From: CAVSRC01 sp963785065
GTDB lineage: Bacteria; Pseudomonadota; Alphaproteobacteria; Rhizobiales; Kaistiaceae
DNA length: 64,000 nucleotides
Assembly (NCBI GenBank): GCA_963785065.1
Contig: CAWATX010000002.1
Coordinates: 2,108,001 to 2,172,000, forward strand
Direction: 5' to 3'
The position numbers and the translations under genes were made by a program. Shown here one piece after another: positions 50,864 to 59,984 of this stretch (position 1 is the stretch's first letter; every line of letters starts with the position of its first letter). The notes beneath the pieces are model-generated. The model saw only the letters and a list, made by a program, of their open reading frames with translations. It made no database searches and was not told where the DNA came from.

Positions 50864-51673
50864 ATGCGCGCATTGACGGTGAGGGTGGCGGCGCTTTGCG
50901 CCGTTGTGTTCGTGTCCGCGTTGTCGGGACCGGCGCTTGCCGCCAAGTGTGGCGGCGACTTCGGTACCTGGCTCGCCGCCTTCAAGAAAGAGGCGCTCGC
51001 TGCCGGCATCTCGCAAGGCACCTTGAGTGCCGCTCTCAGCGGCGTCACGCCGAGTGCGGCCATCCTCAAGCTCGATCGCAATCAGCACTACTTCAAGCAG
51101 AGCTTCGAGACGTATCGCGCCAAGCGCGTCACCTCCGCCCATATCCGCATTGGCAAGGAGCGGCTCCAGCGCAACGCCGCCTTCTTCTCCAAGCTGGAGA
51201 AGCGCTTCGGCGTGCCGGCGCCCGTCGTGGTGGCGATCTGGGGGCTGGAGACAGGCTTCGGTGGCGGCACCGGCAACACGCCAGCCATCCGCTCTCTGGC
51301 CACACTTGCTCACGACTGCCGCCGCTCGGCTTTCTTCACCAACGAGCTGATAGCGGCGCTGAAGATCGTCCAGCGCGGCGATCTCTCGCCGGCGGCTATG
51401 CGCGGCGGCTGGGCCGGCGAGATTGGCCAGACCCAGTTCCTCCCCTCCTCCTACGTCAAGTTCGGCATCGACTATGATGGCAACGGCCGCGTCGACCTGA
51501 TCCACTCCTGGCCCGACGCGCTGGCGTCGACCGCCAACTACCTGAGGGGCTACGGCTGGCACGCCGGTGCGCCCTGGGGCGAGGGCAGCGCCAACTTCCA
51601 GGTGCTCCACCAGTGGAACAAGGCCGACGTCTATTGCCGGACAATCGTCTGGTTCGCCCAGCACATCCAGTAG
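50864..51673 (+). CDS. Lytic murein transglycosylase (MltB-like, SLT_2)
   Basis: A 269-residue exported enzyme. A signal peptide (RVAALCAVVFVSALSGPALA) precedes an SLT_2 domain: FGTWLAAFKKEALAAGISQG, RLQRNAAFFSKLEKRFGVPA, AIWGLETGFGG with the catalytic Glu, GGWAGEIGQTQFLPSSYVKF and WPDALASTANYLRGYGW. It cleaves peptidoglycan glycan strands to anhydro-muropeptides. No peptidoglycan-binding domain follows, unlike longer MltB-type relatives. The ATG after GAGGTGTGTG is chosen. Confidence 0.9.
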   Translation: MRALTVRVAALCAVVFVSALSGPALAAKCGGDFGTWLAAFKKEALAAGISQGTLSAALSGVTPSAAILKLDRNQHYFKQSFETYRAKRVTSAHIRIGKERLQRNAAFFSKLEKRFGVPAPVVVAIWGLETGFGGGTGNTPAIRSLATLAHDCRRSAFFTNELIAALKIVQRGDLSPAAMRGGWAGEIGQTQFLPSSYVKFGIDYDGNGRVDLIHSWPDALASTANYLRGYGWHAGAPWGEGSANFQVLHQWNKADVYCRTIVWFAQHIQ

Positions 51674-51855
51674 CGATGCAGCGGCCACGTCCGCTCGGTC
51701 GCAGCGCGGCGACTGCGACACATGCGGTGACTGATTCGGCGATGGCCGAGCCGGATTTCGGTGGGCGACAGCCCGACACATCACCTTCTGCCGTCCTGGG
51801 ACGGCCGTGCGGCTTTGGTGCGTCCGGCGGGGCGTTGCCGCTGAACCGGCCTGCC

Positions 51856-52368
51856 TCAGCCGGCCTGATCGCCTGACCAGATATCGACGATCTCCGGTTC
51901 GTGCTCGGTGGCGCGGATGAAGGCAAGGAGGTCGGGGCTGGTCAGGCTCGTGGTCGCCGTGTTGACCAGCGGATGGAAATTCACCGTTTCGGCGGCGACC
52001 AGCTTGGCATCGAGGATCACCCGCACACTTGGTGGCCGATCGTTGATCAGCCCGAACGGCGTCACCGCGCCGGGCACGACGCCAAGCTTGTCGAGAAGGA
52101 GTTCCGCCTGGCCGAAGGACAGCCGGCCAGAGGCGCCGATGCGGGTGTGCAGGTGCTTGAGGTCGATCGCCGCATCCTCTTCGGCCACGACCAGGAAGAG
52201 GGCGCCCTTCTTGTCCTTGAGGAACAGGTTCTTGCTGTGCGCGCCGGCGATCGTACCGCGCAGCGCCTGCGACTCGTCGACCGTGAAGACCGCCGCGTGG
52301 TCGACCGTTGTCGCGGCGATGCCGAGGCTATCGAGAAAGCGCAGAAGGTCTTCACGGGTCGCCGGCAT
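51856..52368 (-). CDS. Prolyl-tRNA editing protein (YbaK/ProX type)
   Basis: A 170-residue cytoplasmic deacylase-like protein. VDHAAVFTVDESQALRGTIA, HSKNLFLKDKKGALFLVVAE, RLSFGQAELLLDKLGVVPGA and TPFGLINDRP match the prolyl-tRNA synthetase-associated (free-standing editing) domain, which hydrolyses mischarged Ala-tRNA-Pro. The conserved Lys of KNLFLKDKK is present. The start ATG follows AAAGAGAGAAGC. It stands alone. Confidence 0.88.
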   Translation of the reverse strand: MPATREDLLRFLDSLGIAATTVDHAAVFTVDESQALRGTIAGAHSKNLFLKDKKGALFLVVAEEDAAIDLKHLHTRIGASGRLSFGQAELLLDKLGVVPGAVTPFGLINDRPPSVRVILDAKLVAAETVNFHPLVNTATTSLTSPDLLAFIRATEHEPEIVDIWSGDQAG

Positions 52369-52583
52369 GCTTCTCTCTTTGATCCGCCTGTCTGTGGTCG
52401 GCTGTCGCCTTGTTCGTTGGCGCGACAACGCACGCCCGTCATGGCCTGAACTCTAGGGGGCGATCCGCCGCCTGCGAAGGCTCTTCTTCACCTCCGCGCC
52501 CAGGCAGGCCGGTTGCCATCTCTGCGACAAAGCGGCGCGGGGATCATCGCGTAGGTTCTCAGGAGCCCTGACGTATCTCAAAT

Positions 52584-52603
52584 ACATGCAACAATTTGCA
52601 TGT
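52584..52603. promoter_or_regulatory. Operator-like inverted repeat upstream of the RND efflux genes
   Basis: ACATGCAA-CAAT-TTGCATGT has perfect 8-bp arms and lies 57 bases upstream of the adaptor gene. It is typical of a TetR or MarR site. No regulator gene is adjacent. A GC-rich hairpin, GGGCCCCC/GGGGGGCCC (52623-52639), follows in the leader. Confidence 0.5.
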
Positions 52604-52659
52604 AAAGATTCGAGCCGTGCACGGGCCCCCGGGGGGCCCTGCCGAGCCAGGAGAAAAGA

Positions 52660-54168
52660 ATGTCGGGAGCATTGCGCATCCTCATGCGGGCCTTGGCGGT
52701 TGTGGTCCCGGTCGGCCTCGGCGCTCTGGCGATCGCCTATGCGGCCGAGCTGAAGCAGTTGCCGAGCGGTCAGGAAAAGACCCCGCAGGCGACGCCGGTG
52801 CGGGTCATGACGCTGCAGCCGATGCAGCTCAAGCCGCGGCTCGTCGGCCATGGCACCGCGCAGCCGGCGCGCGAATGGCGCGCTGTCGCCCGCATTGACG
52901 GCCAGGTGGTGATGACCGCCGAGCGGCTTGCCGCCGGCGAGATCGTCACCGGCGGCACTGAGCTCTTGCGCCTCGACGACACCGACCTCCAGCTGTCGCT
53001 TGCCCAAACCGAGGCGCAGCTTGCTGCGCTCGTCGTCAAGGACGAGACCCTGGCCGCGAGCCTCGAGATCGCCAGGGCCGACCTCGCCCTCAGCCAGGCC
53101 GAGCTGAAGCGACAGGAGGATCTGGCGGGCCGGGGTGTCACTACCCAGGCATCGCTCGACACGTCGCGCCGTCAGGAGCTGGCAGCCCGTTCCAAGGTTG
53201 TCGATCTGGAGAACCAGCTCTCGCTCAACGGTGCCGAGCGCAAGGTACTCGAAACCCAGCGCGCTTCGGCCAAGCGCAATCTGGAGTTCACCTCGGTTCT
53301 TGCGCCTTACGACGTTCGCCTCACCGATGTCTCCGCCGAGCTCGGCCAGGTGGTCAGCCGCGGACAGGTGATGATCACTGCCGAGGGCACCGAGGCGGTA
53401 GAGGTCGCGGCGCAGTTCCCCGTCGGCCAGGTCGGGCCGTTGGTGCGCCTCGTCCCGGGCGGCGCGGTCACCGACCTCAAGGCCAAGGTGCGGCTGCCTG
53501 CCGGCGACCACACCGTCTCCTGGGACGCCAAGGTGGTGCGCGCCGGCGAGGCGATTGACGCCCATACCCAGAGCACGCCGCTCGTCGTACGGGTCGAGAA
53601 CCCGCTTGGCCAGGCCCAGGCCGGCGCGCGACCGCCGCTCAGGCGCAACACCTTCGTCGAGGTGGTGCTCAGCGCGCCGCCGCGTCAGGCGCTGGTTGTG
53701 CCGGCTGAAGCCGTGCGCGGCGGCAAGGCGCTGGTCGCCGCTGCCGACGACACCCTCGCCGAGCGCACCGTCACCGTCGGCTACACCGTCGACGGCATCT
53801 CGGTGGTCGAGGACGGACTTGTCGCCGGCGACCGGCTGGTGGTCACCGATCCGGCCATCGCCGTCCCCGGCATGAAGGTCAAGGCAGTCGAGGACAAGGC
53901 GACCGCCGCGCGCGTCGCCCAGGTCGCCAGCGGCGGTCAGAAGCCGGCCGGCGGCGGCTCAGGCGGTTCAGACAAGGCGACGAGTGCCTCAGACAAGGCC
54001 ACGAGCGGCTCGGACAAAGCCGCGAGCGGCACAGACAAGGCCGCGAGCGGCACAGACAAGGCCACGAGCGGCACGGACCAGCCGGCGCCGGGCTCCGGCA
54101 AGGCGGGCGACGGTTCGGGCAAGTCGGGCGCCGGCAAGCCTGCCGGCGGCGGGGAGACAGCGCAATGA
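52660..54168 (+). CDS. RND efflux periplasmic adaptor (HlyD/MFP family)
   Basis: A 502-residue protein. After an N-terminal membrane anchor (ILMRALAVVVPVGLGALAIA) come lipoyl/barrel-sandwich strands (RIDGQVVMTAERLAAGEIVT), a helical hairpin (about 110-200, DLQLSLAQTEAQLAALVVKD), a beta-barrel (LAPYDVRLTDVSAELGQVVS) and the membrane-proximal domain (QALVVPAEAVRGGKALV). It joins the inner-membrane pump to an outer-membrane channel; no channel gene is here. The last 75 residues are low-complexity Gly/Ser/Asp/Lys and include five copies of a seven-residue repeat, an unusual addition. Strong AGGAGAAAAGA site. Overlaps the pump gene (ATGA). Confidence 0.9.
   Translation: MSGALRILMRALAVVVPVGLGALAIAYAAELKQLPSGQEKTPQATPVRVMTLQPMQLKPRLVGHGTAQPAREWRAVARIDGQVVMTAERLAAGEIVTGGTELLRLDDTDLQLSLAQTEAQLAALVVKDETLAASLEIARADLALSQAELKRQEDLAGRGVTTQASLDTSRRQELAARSKVVDLENQLSLNGAERKVLETQRASAKRNLEFTSVLAPYDVRLTDVSAELGQVVSRGQVMITAEGTEAVEVAAQFPVGQVGPLVRLVPGGAVTDLKAKVRLPAGDHTVSWDAKVVRAGEAIDAHTQSTPLVVRVENPLGQAQAGARPPLRRNTFVEVVLSAPPRQALVVPAEAVRGGKALVAAADDTLAERTVTVGYTVDGISVVEDGLVAGDRLVVTDPAIAVPGMKVKAVEDKATAARVAQVASGGQKPAGGGSGGSDKATSASDKATSGSDKAASGTDKAASGTDKATSGTDQPAPGSGKAGDGSGKSGAGKPAGGGETAQ
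53971..54075 (+). repeat. Five tandem 21-base repeats in the adaptor gene
   Basis: Five adjacent copies of a 21-base unit (GACAAGGCCACGAGCGGCAC plus one base, with a few changes) encode DKATSAS, DKATSGS, DKAASGT, DKAASGT and DKATSGT. Copy number could vary by slippage, altering only tail length. Confidence 0.9.
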
Positions 54169-57100
54169 TCCGTCTCTTCGCCGTCCACCCGACGGCCGCC
54201 AACATCCTGATGCTGGCCTTCATCGTGCTGGGACTTGCGGCGGCGCCGAACCTGCAGCGCGACACCTTTCCGCTGGTGGCGCCGACCCTGGTCGAGGTGC
54301 GCATCGCCTATCCCGGCGCGACCCCGGCCGAGGTCGAGGCCGGCATCTGCCGCGAGGTCGAGGACCCGATCCGCGCGGTCGACAATCTCGCCGAACTCAC
54401 CTGCCTCGCCCGCGACAGCATGGCCATCGTCACCGCCGAGATCGTCGAGGGAGCGGACATGAGCCGCTTCTCCGACGACATCACCTCCGCGGTCAAAGGC
54501 GTGTCGACCTATCCTGACAAGGCCGAGGACCCGGTCGTGCGCGTGGTCGAGCGGGTGGCGACCGTCGCCTCCGTTGCGGTCACCGGCCCGGAGGATCCGG
54601 CGGTGCTGCTCGCCTACGCCGACGCGTTTGCCGAACGGCTCAAGGCCGATCCGGCGATCACCCAGGTCAACATCGGCGGCTTCTCCGACCGCGAGATTGC
54701 CATCGACGTGCCGGCCGTCGCCCTGCAGCGCTTCGGTCTGACCATCGGCGACGTCGCCGCGGCCCTCGCCCGCCAGTCGATCGACATGCCGGCCGGCACC
54801 ATGCAGGGGCCCGAGGGCGACACCTCGATCCGCTTCCTCGGTGAGCGTCGCACCCCGGCCGAGCTCGCCGCGATTCCGGTGAGCGGCTCAACCAGCGGCG
54901 GCGAAGTGCTGCTTGGCGACATCGCCACCATCACCACCGCCTTCGCCGATCCCTCCGTGGCCTCCTATTTCAACGGCAAGCGCGCCGCGATCGTCGCGGT
55001 CAACAAGACCGACGCGCAGGATGCGCTCACCGTCATGGCGGCGCTCGAACGCCAGATGGCGGCAGCCCAGGCGCAAGCACCCGGCAACATCCAGCTGGCC
55101 GTGTCGCAGGATTCCACGTCCAACATCCGCGACCGGCTGCGCATCATCGCCGTCAACGGCCTCCAGGGCCTGGCGCTGGTCCTGGTCACCATGTGGCTGT
55201 TCTTCGGCCTGCGCGTCTCGTTCTGGGTGGCGATGGGCCTGCCGGTCTCCTTCCTGGCGGCGATCTTCGCCATGCAGCTCTTTGGCTACACCATCAACAT
55301 GATGACCATGGTGGCGCTGCTCGTCGCCGTCGGACTGTTGATGGACGACGCCATCGTCATCTCGGAAAACATCGTGCGCCGCCGTCAGGCGGGCGAAAGC
55401 GTCGTCGATGCGGCGGTGAATGGCACGCGCCAGGTAGCACCCGGCGTCGTCGCCTCGTTCCTGACCACCGTGATGATCGTCGGTCCGTTGAGCTTCATGA
55501 CCGGCAATGTCGGCGCGGTGCTGCGCTACATCCCCATCGTTCTGGTCCTGGTCCTGGTGGTGAGCCTGTTCGAGGCCTTCTTCATCCTGCCCCACCACAT
55601 GCTGCATTCGCTCGAGCGTGATCTCACGCCCGGCCCCGTCGGCCGCGCCGTCAACGGCGGCTTCAACTGGCTGCGCGACCGCGTGGTGGTGCCCTTCGCC
55701 GGGCTCACTTTGCGCTTCCGCTACCTGACGCTCGGCATCGCCGCCTTCCTGGTGATGCTTTCGATCGCCCCCTTCACCGGCGGCCTCATCAAGTATCAGA
55801 GCTTCCCGACGCTGGAGAGCGACACGGTCGAGGCGCGCCTGCTGCTCGTCCAGGGTTCGCCGCTCGCCCGCACCGAACAACGGGTGGCCAAGGTGGTGGC
55901 GGCGCTCGACAAGATGAACGCCGATCTCACGCCTGCGCAGCCCGGCGGCCAGCCGCTGGTGCAGAGCTACACCATCTCCTATGGCGTCAATGCCGACACC
56001 CCCGAGATCGGTCCGCACATGGCTACCGTCAGCGCCAAGCTGCTGCCGGCCGGCACCCGCACCACCTCGGTGACCGACATCCTCGACACCTGGAAGAAGC
56101 TGACCGGGCAGATGCCCGACATGGCCGCATTCCGCATCACCGACAAGGAGCGTGGGGCCGGCGGCAAGCCCATCGACGTGCGCATCCAGGGCCCCGACCT
56201 CAAGGCGCTGGAGGCGACGGCCAAGGAGATGCGCAAGTTCTTCCGCGGCTTTGCCGGCGTGCGCGACGTCACCTACGACCTGCAGCCCGGCAAGCCGGAG
56301 TTCCTCGTCTCCGTCAGGCCGTCGGCCGCCACGGCGCTCGGCGTCACCGCGCAATCGATCGCCACCCAGCTCCGTTCCGCTTTCCGCGGCGATACCGGGC
56401 TGCAGGTGCGCGACGACCTCGGCGGGCTCGACATCGCCGCCCGGCTGAGCGGTGACGACCGCCGCTCGGCCGCCGACCTGGCGGCGATCGCCATCACCGG
56501 TCCCGACGGCGCGCTGGTGCCGCTCTCGGCCGTGGCCGATATCAGCGAGAGCCGCGGCTATGCCTCGGTGCAGCGCATCGACGGGGAGCGCACGGTCTCC
56601 GTCGGCGGCTCGATCAATCCCGCCGTGGCCAATTCGCGCGAGCTGATGGCGGCGCTGCGCAGCGACTTCCTGCCCCAGCTCCGCGACAAGCGGCCGGACG
56701 TCCACGTCACCATCGTCGGCGAGGCCAAGGACACCGCGACCACCGGCTCCTCGCTCGTCCGCAACCTCATCATCGGCCTGATCGGCGTCTATTTCATTCT
56801 CGCCTTCCAGTTCCGCAGCTTCATCCAGCCGATCGTCGTCTTCGCCACGATCCCGCTGTCACTGGTCGGCGTGATGTGGGGGCACATGGCGCTCGGATTG
56901 CAGATCTCGCTGCCGAGCCTGGTTGGCCTCGCCACCCTGGCCGGCGTCGTCGTCAACGGCGCGATCCTGCTCGTCGGCTTCATCAAGGACCGTCAGGCCG
57001 AAGGCGCCGATCTCACCGAGGCGGCGATCGAGGCGGTGCGCGACCGCTTCCGCGCCATCGTGCTCACCTCGCTGACCACCGTGGTCGGGCTCGGGCCGCT

Positions 57101-57302
57101 TCTCTTCGAGCCGAGCACCCAGGCGCAGTTCCTGCGTCCGATCGTCGCCAGCCTCGCCTTCGGCCTGACCAGTGCCACGGTGCTCTCGCTCTTCGTTACC
57201 CCGGCGCTCTTCCTGATCCTCGCCGACCTTAAGCTGGTGCGCTCGACGCCGCCGCGGACCGAGACCGCGGTACCTCGGACGCCCGCTCAAGCGGGAGCCT
57301 GA
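54165..57302 (+). CDS. RND-family efflux permease (hydrophobe/amphiphile type)
   Basis: A 1045-residue inner-membrane pump of AcrB-like layout: HPTAANILMLAFIVLGLAAA at the start, two large periplasmic loops and 12 membrane helices. Helix 4 has LLVAVGLLMDDAIVISENIV, with the paired acidic residues of the proton relay, and helix 10-11 has SLVGLATLAGVVVNGAILLV. Helix 1 motif AYPGATPAEVEAGIC-like (RIAYPGATPAEVEAG) is typical. It should expel a drug, detergent or lipid-like compound by proton exchange with the adaptor encoded just before it. Substrate unknown. Confidence 0.92.
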   Translation: MIRLFAVHPTAANILMLAFIVLGLAAAPNLQRDTFPLVAPTLVEVRIAYPGATPAEVEAGICREVEDPIRAVDNLAELTCLARDSMAIVTAEIVEGADMSRFSDDITSAVKGVSTYPDKAEDPVVRVVERVATVASVAVTGPEDPAVLLAYADAFAERLKADPAITQVNIGGFSDREIAIDVPAVALQRFGLTIGDVAAALARQSIDMPAGTMQGPEGDTSIRFLGERRTPAELAAIPVSGSTSGGEVLLGDIATITTAFADPSVASYFNGKRAAIVAVNKTDAQDALTVMAALERQMAAAQAQAPGNIQLAVSQDSTSNIRDRLRIIAVNGLQGLALVLVTMWLFFGLRVSFWVAMGLPVSFLAAIFAMQLFGYTINMMTMVALLVAVGLLMDDAIVISENIVRRRQAGESVVDAAVNGTRQVAPGVVASFLTTVMIVGPLSFMTGNVGAVLRYIPIVLVLVLVVSLFEAFFILPHHMLHSLERDLTPGPVGRAVNGGFNWLRDRVVVPFAGLTLRFRYLTLGIAAFLVMLSIAPFTGGLIKYQSFPTLESDTVEARLLLVQGSPLARTEQRVAKVVAALDKMNADLTPAQPGGQPLVQSYTISYGVNADTPEIGPHMATVSAKLLPAGTRTTSVTDILDTWKKLTGQMPDMAAFRITDKERGAGGKPIDVRIQGPDLKALEATAKEMRKFFRGFAGVRDVTYDLQPGKPEFLVSVRPSAATALGVTAQSIATQLRSAFRGDTGLQVRDDLGGLDIAARLSGDDRRSAADLAAIAITGPDGALVPLSAVADISESRGYASVQRIDGERTVSVGGSINPAVANSRELMAALRSDFLPQLRDKRPDVHVTIVGEAKDTATTGSSLVRNLIIGLIGVYFILAFQFRSFIQPIVVFATIPLSLVGVMWGHMALGLQISLPSLVGLATLAGVVVNGAILLVGFIKDRQAEGADLTEAAIEAVRDRFRAIVLTSLTTVVGLGPLLFEPSTQAQFLRPIVASLAFGLTSATVLSLFVTPALFLILADLKLVRSTPPRTETAVPRTPAQAGA

Positions 57303-57310
57303 GTACGGAC

Positions 57311-57334
57311 GGCGGCCGCAGAGATGCGGCCGCC
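57311..57334. terminator. Hairpin between convergent RND and DUF2207 genes
   Basis: A perfect 9-bp stem GGCGGCCGC-AGAGAT-GCGGCCGCC lies in the 72-base gap between the two stops. It is not followed by a T-run, so termination is likely but not certain. Confidence 0.5.
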
Positions 57335-57374
57335 GCGGTATCCGGGGTGAGGGGGGTGCCGGTGCCCTGACGCC

Positions 57375-59339
57375 CTACCAGCCGCCACCACCGCCGCCGC
57401 CGCCACCGCCACCCGAGCCGCCACCGCCGCCGCCCGAGAAGCCGGACGAGGAGGAGGAGGGTGCCGGGATGGAGCTGGCGAAGGAGCTTTCCGCCGACGA
57501 CACGGCCGACGAGATGGACTGGGCGAAGCTGGTGCCGGCCCAGCCGCTGCCGGCGTGCCAGAGCGGGCTGTAGCCGGTCGCCATGTCCTGGCCCGGATTG
57601 GCGCGGGCGAATGCGGCGGAAAACGCCTCCGACCAGGGCTTCTCGGCGTTGAGCGCCACCGCATAGGGCAGGATCGCCTCGAACTGGCTGGCGTTCAGGT
57701 CCGGGGCGCCGGCGAGATTGAGCCGGTTGGTCTCGGAGGTGCGGATGTAGAGCTCCAGCCCCTCGATCTGGTCCATGACCGCCCGGCCGGCCGCCGTCGG
57801 GGCGCGCAAGAGATAGTAAAACAGGCCGTTCATCACCGCGAAGCCGCCGATCAGCGTCAGGGGGAAACCGTTGTTGACGAGGACGTCGAGGATCGTCCAG
57901 CCGAAACCGGTCGGCAGCGAACGAACGGCCGCGCCGAACACCGACGCGAAGTTGAAGCCGATGAAGGCGATCACCGCGATGGCGAAGCCGGCCCTGAAGA
58001 TCGACCTGACGCTGCGGATGCTGGTCAGCGCGCGCACGATCGGGATGATGAACGCGCCGAGCCACACGCTGGCAAAGATCGTCCCGACCAGGAGTCCGAT
58101 CTCGTTCTCGCCCAGCCCGCCCCAGACAAGTACGGCGGCGATCGTCGCCACCGTCAGCACCGCGCCGATAATGGAGTAGCCCAGATTGCGTCGGAAGAAT
58201 CGGTTGCGGCTCTCGTTCTCGACGCTCGACTTGAAGGCGGTGAACTCGGTCTGCAGGCTCTTGCCGTTGTCCTTGTTGATGGTGATCGTGCCGCCCTTGT
58301 CCTCCACCCATTTGAGCAGCGAGTTCTCGCCCGGCGGCAGCTTCTCCTGCGGCCGCGCCCGCTTGGTTCTGGTGAGGACGATGTCGCCGCTGGAATCGTC
58401 GAAGACGAGCAAGCCCTTGACCGCGAGCGACAGGGCCGCGGCGGTGAACTTGCGCCAGCCGCCCTTCCAGCCGTAATCGCGGATATAGCCGGCAAGCGTC
58501 GGCGAAATCCCCGGCGGGGCGTGGAACAGCGGGATGATCGTCCCTTTCGGCGGGTCGCGGCCGACCGCGTGCCAGGCGAGCAGGTAGAAGATCAGTACAC
58601 CGACGAGACCGGCGCCGCCGAGCACCAGGTGCCGGTTGTCTAGGAACCAGTAGGAGAACGCCTGTCCGCCGCTCGGCGGCTGAACCAGTCCCTTGGGGAT
58701 CTCCAGCACCACCGACAGCCCTGCGCCCGGATCGAGCGTTGCCGTGGTTGCCACCTGGAGCCGGTTATCCGAGGTGACCGCGCCGTCGTAGGCTTTGCCG
58801 CGTTCGCCGTAGCGGCCGGTATAGGCCGTCCAGCGCGTCGGCGCCTGCTGATCGGGCAGGGTGAACTGCGCCGTGACTTTCTGGATCGGAAACGCCCAGT
58901 CGTTGCCGGTCACGTTCCAGAACAGCTCGGTGTGGTCCGGGAAGAATCGAATCTGGCGGCCGGTCTGGTAGTGAATGCGGTAGGTATAGGTGGCTGGCGC
59001 GAGCACGACGTTGCCGGCGCCGATATAGATGCGGACACCGTCCTGGTTGCTCGCCTTGTGCCAGGGCTCGGGCATGCCGTCGCGCGTGATCGCCACGATG
59101 GTGAAGCTGACCCTGTGGCTCTGGCCGTTGGCGTCGGTGAAGGTCAGCGGAAAGTCGCGATAGATCCCGTGGGTGATCCTGCCGCCTTCGGCAACGACGG
59201 TGATCGTCTCGACGACGTCGAGGACACCGTCGGGCTGCACGACCACCTCCGAGGTGTAATTGTTGATGGTCTCTTCTGCCTGCGCCGGGCCCGAGAAAAG
59301 GCCGGCGAGCAGAACAAGCGCGAGCGCCAGCCGCTTCAT
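57375..59339 (-). CDS. DUF2207 domain membrane protein
   Basis: A 654-residue protein with a signal peptide (LALALVLLAGLFSGPAQA), a periplasmic DUF2207 domain (YTSEVVVQPDGVLDVVETIT, THGIYRDFPL, FPDHTELFWNVTGNDWAFPI) and several membrane helices: one near 230, two near 385-435 and a pair near 460-520. It ends in a long glycine run, usual for the family. It is paired with LemA by a 4-base overlap, a conserved arrangement. Function is unknown; an envelope role is inferred. Confidence 0.87.
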   Translation of the reverse strand: MKRLALALVLLAGLFSGPAQAEETINNYTSEVVVQPDGVLDVVETITVVAEGGRITHGIYRDFPLTFTDANGQSHRVSFTIVAITRDGMPEPWHKASNQDGVRIYIGAGNVVLAPATYTYRIHYQTGRQIRFFPDHTELFWNVTGNDWAFPIQKVTAQFTLPDQQAPTRWTAYTGRYGERGKAYDGAVTSDNRLQVATTATLDPGAGLSVVLEIPKGLVQPPSGGQAFSYWFLDNRHLVLGGAGLVGVLIFYLLAWHAVGRDPPKGTIIPLFHAPPGISPTLAGYIRDYGWKGGWRKFTAAALSLAVKGLLVFDDSSGDIVLTRTKRARPQEKLPPGENSLLKWVEDKGGTITINKDNGKSLQTEFTAFKSSVENESRNRFFRRNLGYSIIGAVLTVATIAAVLVWGGLGENEIGLLVGTIFASVWLGAFIIPIVRALTSIRSVRSIFRAGFAIAVIAFIGFNFASVFGAAVRSLPTGFGWTILDVLVNNGFPLTLIGGFAVMNGLFYYLLRAPTAAGRAVMDQIEGLELYIRTSETNRLNLAGAPDLNASQFEAILPYAVALNAEKPWSEAFSAAFARANPGQDMATGYSPLWHAGSGWAGTSFAQSISSAVSSAESSFASSIPAPSSSSSGFSGGGGGGSGGGGGGGGGGGW

Positions 59340-59905
59340 GAGGCGGCTCCCTTGAAAGCGACATCGGGCACTGCCCGGTCGGCATCTTCGATCTCGAAGA
59401 ACGTCCGCTGATGAAAGCCGAACATATTGGCGACGAGGTTGCTGGGGAACGACTGGACCAGAACATTCAGATTGCGCGCGGCGCCGTTGTAGTAGCGGCG
59501 CGCCATCTGGATCTCGTCCTCGATCCCCGCCAGTTGCTTCTGCAGGTCGAGGAAGTTGTCGCTCGCCTTGAGGTCGGGATAGGCCTCGGCCAGCGCTATC
59601 AGCTTGCCGATCGCGGCAGTGAGCTTGCCCTCCGCCGCGGCGCGGGCGGCGACGTCGCCTTCGGGGACCTTGCCGGCCGCGGCCCTGAGCGCGGTCGCCT
59701 GTTCGAGAACCGTGCGTTCATGGGCGGCATAGCCCTGTACGGTGCTCACCAGATTGGGCACCAGATCGGCGCGGCGCTTCAACTGCACGTCGATGCCGCT
59801 CCAGCCCTCGGCCGCCATCTGCCGCGACCTGACGAGCTGGTTGAACAGGATGACGCCGTAGACAACGACGACCGCAACGAGGGCAAGCACGATCCAGGTT
59901 GTCAT
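59336..59905 (-). CDS. LemA family protein
   Basis: A 189-residue protein with one N-terminal membrane helix (WIVLALVAVVVVYGVILFNQ) and the LemA helical body: RSRQMAAEGWSGIDVQLKRR, ADLVPNLVSTVQGYAAHER, ARRYYNGAARNLNVLVQSFP and ANMFGFHQRTFFEI. The stop overlaps the DUF2207 start (ATGA). LemA proteins often accompany DUF2207 or TPM proteins; role unknown. Confidence 0.93.
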   Translation of the reverse strand: MTTWIVLALVAVVVVYGVILFNQLVRSRQMAAEGWSGIDVQLKRRADLVPNLVSTVQGYAAHERTVLEQATALRAAAGKVPEGDVAARAAAEGKLTAAIGKLIALAEAYPDLKASDNFLDLQKQLAGIEDEIQMARRYYNGAARNLNVLVQSFPSNLVANMFGFHQRTFFEIEDADRAVPDVAFKGAAS

Positions 59906-59984
59906 CGCCCGTCTCCCAGATGCGCCGAACGGCCGGGTCGGCCGGCCGGGGAAGCGGGGGATGATAGTGGATTCGGCCGCGCCC

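Noticed and set aside
53971..54075. CRISPR-like array
   Set aside because: The 21-base units are tandem without spacers and are part of a coding frame.
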